A stretch of 64,000 nt of DNA from positions 620,001-684,000 of the forward strand of contig NZ_JAMCCQ010000002.1 in assembly GCF_023370775.1 (NCBI RefSeq). Direction: 5' to 3'. This DNA comes from Marivita sp. GX14005 (lineage in GTDB: Bacteria > Pseudomonadota > Alphaproteobacteria > Rhodobacterales > Rhodobacteraceae). Made by a program: the position numbers and the translations under genes. The notes below the pieces were generated by a model that was not told the origin of the DNA, searched no databases, and saw only the letters and a program-made list of their open reading frames with translations. This document shows positions 59,940 to 64,000 of the stretch, one piece after another. The stretch's first letter is position 1, and every line of letters begins with the position of its first letter.

Positions 59940-62790
59940 TGAGGCCTCCCCACAGTACGCTGTTGGCGATGTACCTCGAATTGGAGACCCTTCTCTCGGA
60001 GTTGCTTGACGGAAAACTGATTGCCCAGGCGACGACGGGATCGGCATCCTTTAGCTCTTCGACCTCGGCACCCTCGGGATCGAGCAGATAGAGCATCAGG
60101 AGACCACGCTCCCGGCGCGCCCGAACGCCTGCTTCGGTGTCTCCTTCCCCGAGAATATGACGGATCTGCGGACCTCTCGGCTCTGACGGAGGCTCCTTGC
60201 CCTCATTGCGATCTGTATCGTTGCGCCACGTTTTCTGGCTGAGGTCGAGCGCAGCCTTCCATTCTGCTTCCGTCAGATCGATGGCCTGATCGCGAGGCGA
60301 GATGAGGGTCTTGATAGAATATCGATCTGCATGTTCGGTCGTTCTCCTCCGCTTCAGCATGTTGACCGAAGAGCCGCCGACCTTGCGGTACTTGTCGTCC
60401 GGGCCCGTATCCTTTCCGATCAGCGCAACTGTCCAGCTCGTGAGCTCGCTATCCTTGTTCATCTCCTCGATGAAGTCCGCAATCAGCGGACTCATGATCC
60501 GGAAACTGGCAGGGTGGGTTCTGTAATCCCGCAGGAACGAGATGACGCTCAGGGCCGGCACATCTCGCCAAAGGTGACCGTTCCACTTCTGGCCTTGTGG
60601 AACGAAATGCTGATCATTCAGATCCGTCGATGGACCGAGTGCGTCGATGAACCGATCCGTGGCCTTGAAGTTCGCCGTGATGTCGTCCTTGCGGTTGGGG
60701 AACACGATAGTTTGCAGAAGGTCGCCCGAATAGGTCAGCTGCATCGCTCGAGCGTTTCTCATCTTGGCCCGAGAGGTCACCGTCAGCACCGAATGCGATT
60801 TCACCCGCAGACCGAACTGTTTTGGCGTGGCGCCGGCCGCGACCATGTTGTCGAACTCCTGGCGCAACTCTTCGGCGGCATCGGCGATATGGCCGAACCA
60901 CTCCACCATTTCCTGCGACGTGTAGAGGCGGCAGACATCAAGGTAGCCGTCGCGGTAGCCGAACCAGCGCCCCATCTGCATCAGTGTGTCGTACATGCGC
61001 GCGGTCCGAAGGAAGTAACTTGTGCAGAGACCCTCCAGCGTCAGACCGCGCGCCAGCTTGTCGCCGCCGATGGCAATCACCTTGAGGCCGGTGCCATCAT
61101 TGTCGGCGTAGTCGAGTGCGTCCTTGGCCGTGCCGTTTATCTCGCGGACGCGAATGTCGGACAGCACGTCTGGGAGGACGGCGCGAATGTCGGCCCACGA
61201 GAAGTCCTCCAGCGCTTCGTCTTCGACGAGGGCGGAACGGATACGCTGCATCCCCGGCAGAAAGGTTTCCTCATACTCCGTGCGCATGGACGCCTCGAGG
61301 TTGTCGAGCTCGATGCCGCGTGTGTAGCGGCCCTTAAGATCTCGCACGTACTCTGCGACTTGGTTGACGACAGCATTCTGTACCGAGGTGAAGCGGGTAA
61401 CGTGGATGAGCATCGAGGAGTGTTTGCTGCCCTGTCCGCGCAGCTTCCTCACGGCACAGGCATAGACGAAGGAGCGGATCGCTTCTGCGAGCGAGTCCGG
61501 CACACGGTCCTCCCCATGCCATCGCGGCCGGTAGCCGTTCTTGTGTCGTGGCGGCATCCACGGCTGGAACTCATCGTCCGAAAGCGGGCGCACCAGAGGC
61601 AGGTCTTCCGGCGTGCTGGAAGCTGATCCGAAGACACGGCCCGGTCCGACATAATTCGATGGCGCCGCAAGGCTGGTGATGAAGGCTGCGGGGAAGAGGT
61701 CCGGTCCGTGTTCCTGAGTCTCCCCGCGGTCATGAATGAAGATGTTCGCAAAGGGTGTCGCCGTGTAACCGACATAGGCCTTCCGCGAGAAATGGTGGAG
61801 GATCGACCGGATCAACCTGTTGATCGTCTTGGGCTCGTGTTCGAGATCCGGGTTGCCGAACTCGTCCACGACATCTTCACCGGTGTCGACAGATCCGTGA
61901 TCGGACTCGTCGTCGATCACCATGAGAGGCAGGTTGGTGACGAGTTTGCGCCCTGTTTCTGGGTCGACGTGATTGGCCACACGGTTGCGGATCCAGTGCA
62001 GCAGGCGCTCGAGCACCGTCTTGTTCTTCTTGACCACGAACAACCACGGTCGCTGTTCCGGGCTGATGTTCATCTTCGCGGCAACTGCCGTGTTGAAGTC
62101 GCCCTTGTCGCTCCGATTCGTTGCAGCATTGGGACGGACCGACATGTCCTTGTCGATCAGTCCGACCCCCACTGCTGGGAGCTCGTCAGCATCCGCGATG
62201 GTGGCAAAACCGAGAAACCCCTCGTCCAGGCGGATCTGGGTCTGTGCTCTCAGGTTGTTGTGCAGGCCGGCGAGCACGATGATGATTTTGTAACCTGCGT
62301 CGGCGGCCTTGCAGATCAGTCCGGTATAGTTGCCTGTCTTCCCCGATTGGACGTGGCCCACGACCAGTCCGCGACGATCCCAGGCGCCTTCCCGTGTCGG
62401 GTCCTCGAGCTGCGAAAGGACTTCGTCAGTGGCGACATCGAGAGCATCTAGGGCCGTCCAGGGGATCCGCGCTTCCATGTACTCCGAGTAACGCTGCCAA
62501 TAGGTCCAGCCCTTCTTCCTTTCTGCATCAAGCCAGGCGACATGATCCTCACCGCTCGACAGGGTTGCGTTCTCGCCCACAGTGCGGCTTGAACGGCGGA
62601 TCAGCTCGTCAACGAGCGCGTCCCTATCAACAAGGGCGAAATCGTCCTCCATCATGATCGACAGCTTGGTCAGCTCCTTCTCGATCATTTCCGGAGTGAC
62701 AGGGCTCTGAGCGCGTTCCGCAGCAAGGCGGAGCATGTTCTGGGCCATGGAAAGGATTGAATCGAAGGCCTTCTGGTTTGAAATCGTCAT
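59923..62790 (-). CDS. Z1 domain ATPase
   Basis: The product has 955 residues. Walker A is VGHVQSGKTGNY (G145-T152), followed by IIIVLAGLHNNLRAQTQIRL. Walker B-like is MVIDDESDHGS near residue 300. The Z1-type motifs KAYVGYTATPFANIFIHDRG and IAIGGDKLARGLTLEGLCTS follow, showing a superfamily 2 helicase-like core. It is the predicted motor or translocase of the system. The ATG overlaps the stop of the GHKL ATPase gene (ATGA). Confidence 0.92.
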   Translation of the reverse strand: MTISNQKAFDSILSMAQNMLRLAAERAQSPVTPEMIEKELTKLSIMMEDDFALVDRDALVDELIRRSSRTVGENATLSSGEDHVAWLDAERKKGWTYWQRYSEYMEARIPWTALDALDVATDEVLSQLEDPTREGAWDRRGLVVGHVQSGKTGNYTGLICKAADAGYKIIIVLAGLHNNLRAQTQIRLDEGFLGFATIADADELPAVGVGLIDKDMSVRPNAATNRSDKGDFNTAVAAKMNISPEQRPWLFVVKKNKTVLERLLHWIRNRVANHVDPETGRKLVTNLPLMVIDDESDHGSVDTGEDVVDEFGNPDLEHEPKTINRLIRSILHHFSRKAYVGYTATPFANIFIHDRGETQEHGPDLFPAAFITSLAAPSNYVGPGRVFGSASSTPEDLPLVRPLSDDEFQPWMPPRHKNGYRPRWHGEDRVPDSLAEAIRSFVYACAVRKLRGQGSKHSSMLIHVTRFTSVQNAVVNQVAEYVRDLKGRYTRGIELDNLEASMRTEYEETFLPGMQRIRSALVEDEALEDFSWADIRAVLPDVLSDIRVREINGTAKDALDYADNDGTGLKVIAIGGDKLARGLTLEGLCTSYFLRTARMYDTLMQMGRWFGYRDGYLDVCRLYTSQEMVEWFGHIADAAEELRQEFDNMVAAGATPKQFGLRVKSHSVLTVTSRAKMRNARAMQLTYSGDLLQTIVFPNRKDDITANFKATDRFIDALGPSTDLNDQHFVPQGQKWNGHLWRDVPALSVISFLRDYRTHPASFRIMSPLIADFIEEMNKDSELTSWTVALIGKDTGPDDKYRKVGGSSVNMLKRRRTTEHADRYSIKTLISPRDQAIDLTEAEWKAALDLSQKTWRNDTDRNEGKEPPSEPRGPQIRHILGEGDTEAGVRARRERGLLMLYLLDPEGAEVEELKDADPVVAWAISFPSSNSERRVSNSRYIANSVLWGGLNEWVD

Positions 62791-64000
62791 TGCGTGTCTT
62801 TCGCTTCAAGGGCTGCAACCAGGTCGAGGTGCCGGTCGAATGGGGGCGTGCGACCGAGCCGCTCGCGTGCCTCGGTCGGGCTGAGCCCGCGGAACTTCAC
62901 CAGTGCTTCAAACATCGAGGACAGGGTCTCCATCACCTCGTTCTCGGCCGCTCCGGTGAAGCCAGTTCTCGGCGTCTCCTTGTCTTCCGCCGTATCCAGC
63001 CAGATACGCTGCACGGGCACTGTCTCTTCGATAAGCCTCAGAAGAGCGAGGATGTCGGACTTGAGTGGACCGGCGCGATCGAGGATCGAGGCGACAAGAT
63101 CATGGTCACGAGCGATCCGGTAAGACGTTCCTTGTGCCGAACGCCGCGCTTGCCATGCTTCGGCGACTGCGTTCGGGCGCGTGCCTGAGGCCGGGATCAC
63201 GTGTCCGCGGTGGGCGAAGACCCGCCGCGCCGTGTCGCGTGTTTCTGTTGCGAGACGATGAAGCTGGGATCGCAGACGCACCGGGGGGCTGGCCGTCGAT
63301 TTCAGGACATTGATCTTCCAATCGGCATCCGCGCTGTTCGGTATGTCGAGCCGAATACGTGCGAGCCTGTGAGCTTCATCGCGCGGCCATGGTTTGCCGC
63401 CATCGCCGAGGCCAAGCCACCCCCCAGCGAGAAGGAGACGCTTGTTGCGGTAGACGTAGAAGCCCTCCTGCTGCGTCCATCCCCCGGGCCCCGCCGCCGC
63501 TTCCTGCTCGGCAGGTTTGAGCATGTCGCGATGCGGAAGGACGTGGCATTGCACGGTCACACCGGTGGTGTGGAGGATCCGATACTCCGGACTTTCGAGC
63601 GCCTTGCCGGGATGACCGATGAGGTACGGATCCCAAGGCTTCAACCCTCTGCCATTGAGCGAGAGGCGCAGAATAGGCTGTTGGCCATCGATGAGGCGAT
63701 GGAAGGTCATCGCAAGATGCGCCTCCACGCGATCCGCGAGCTCGATCATGTCGGTGGCCACGAAGCCATCCGTCACGATACGGTCCAGTTTCTCCCAGAG
63801 TACGACGGTGCCGTGGGCCATCTGATCAAGCGGCGCGAGCAGATGCTCTGATCCCGGCGCCGGTCCCTCGAAGAGCGGCCAGTCTGCCCCGGGTTCTTGA
63901 CCGATGAGATCGAGGTCCCAGCGCAGGCAGACGACCGGTCCACCTTCCTTCCGACTGGCGACGGTGAGGCGACGGGCCTGAGAGAAGCTGGCCGTCTTCA
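62787..64000 (-). CDS. MutL/MORC-like GHKL ATPase, C-terminal part (5' end outside window)
   Basis: The frame is open to the window edge, so the N-terminus is missing; about 404 residues are visible. Upstream of an internal Met at 63821 it reads KTASFSQARRLTVASRKEGG, the end of the GHKL ATP lid region typical of MORC/MutL-like proteins. HGTVVLWEKLDRI and an S5-fold domain follow, with QQEGFYVYRNKRLLLAGGWL. In known systems this ATPase is the conformational switch that partners Z1 and the nuclease. The stop overlaps the Z1 start. Confidence 0.85.
   Translation of the reverse strand, partial: KTASFSQARRLTVASRKEGGPVVCLRWDLDLIGQEPGADWPLFEGPAPGSEHLLAPLDQMAHGTVVLWEKLDRIVTDGFVATDMIELADRVEAHLAMTFHRLIDGQQPILRLSLNGRGLKPWDPYLIGHPGKALESPEYRILHTTGVTVQCHVLPHRDMLKPAEQEAAAGPGGWTQQEGFYVYRNKRLLLAGGWLGLGDGGKPWPRDEAHRLARIRLDIPNSADADWKINVLKSTASPPVRLRSQLHRLATETRDTARRVFAHRGHVIPASGTRPNAVAEAWQARRSAQGTSYRIARDHDLVASILDRAGPLKSDILALLRLIEETVPVQRIWLDTAEDKETPRTGFTGAAENEVMETLSSMFEALVKFRGLSPTEARERLGRTPPFDRHLDLVAALEAKDTQ

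Overview
The window looks like the chromosome of a Rhodobacterales (Rhodobacteraceae) alphaproteobacterium. GC is high. A trgA-trgB-cysK cluster like the tellurite-resistance locus of Rhodobacter sphaeroides is present, and so is an intergenic palindromic block typical of this group. Several phage tail genes belong to families shared with the Rhodobacter gene transfer agent (GTA).

Positions 1-11131 are host core. In order they hold the 3' end of a BCCT transporter, a class V aminotransferase-fold enzyme, a photolyase, a cyclopropane-fatty-acyl-phospholipid synthase, trgA, trgB, cysK, a large MscS channel, an AlaX-type tRNA editing protein and tRNA-Ser(GGA) with its own promoter and terminator.

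From about 11.5 kb the DNA is accessory. It opens with a DUF3883 nuclease-like protein, a tightly overlapping minus-strand operon (small protein, DUF2924, large serine recombinase, HTH protein) and a 735-aa protein I cannot place. A complete-looking tailed prophage follows (17.4-54.1 kb). Its early half has a Com-like zinc finger, a sigma-like protein, a Sak4-like ATPase, a helicase, an HNH protein, a RecB-like nuclease broken by an amber codon, a primase-helicase, a RuvC-like resolvase and two DNA methyltransferases. Its late half has terminase, portal, a protease-capsid fusion, connectors, tail tube, chaperones with a -1 frameshift, tape measure, GTA-like tail tip proteins, spike, endolysin-like peptidase and nested spanins. 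A RidA plus WYL-regulator pair with a perfect inverted-repeat operator sits inside the structural module.

Immediately behind the lysis genes (54.1 kb to the window end) lies a seven-gene defence locus. It contains Vsr, a C5 cytosine methyltransferase, DUF2971, AIPR, a PD-(D/E)XK protein (DUF4420-like), a Z1-domain ATPase and a MutL/MORC-like GHKL ATPase that runs off the window. This matches the MutL/MORC-associated restriction-modification architecture known from comparative genomics. The likely logic is that the methyltransferase marks self, Vsr repairs the resulting T:G mismatches, and the five minus-strand genes form the sensor/effector arm. Functions are read from motifs only; no database search was run.
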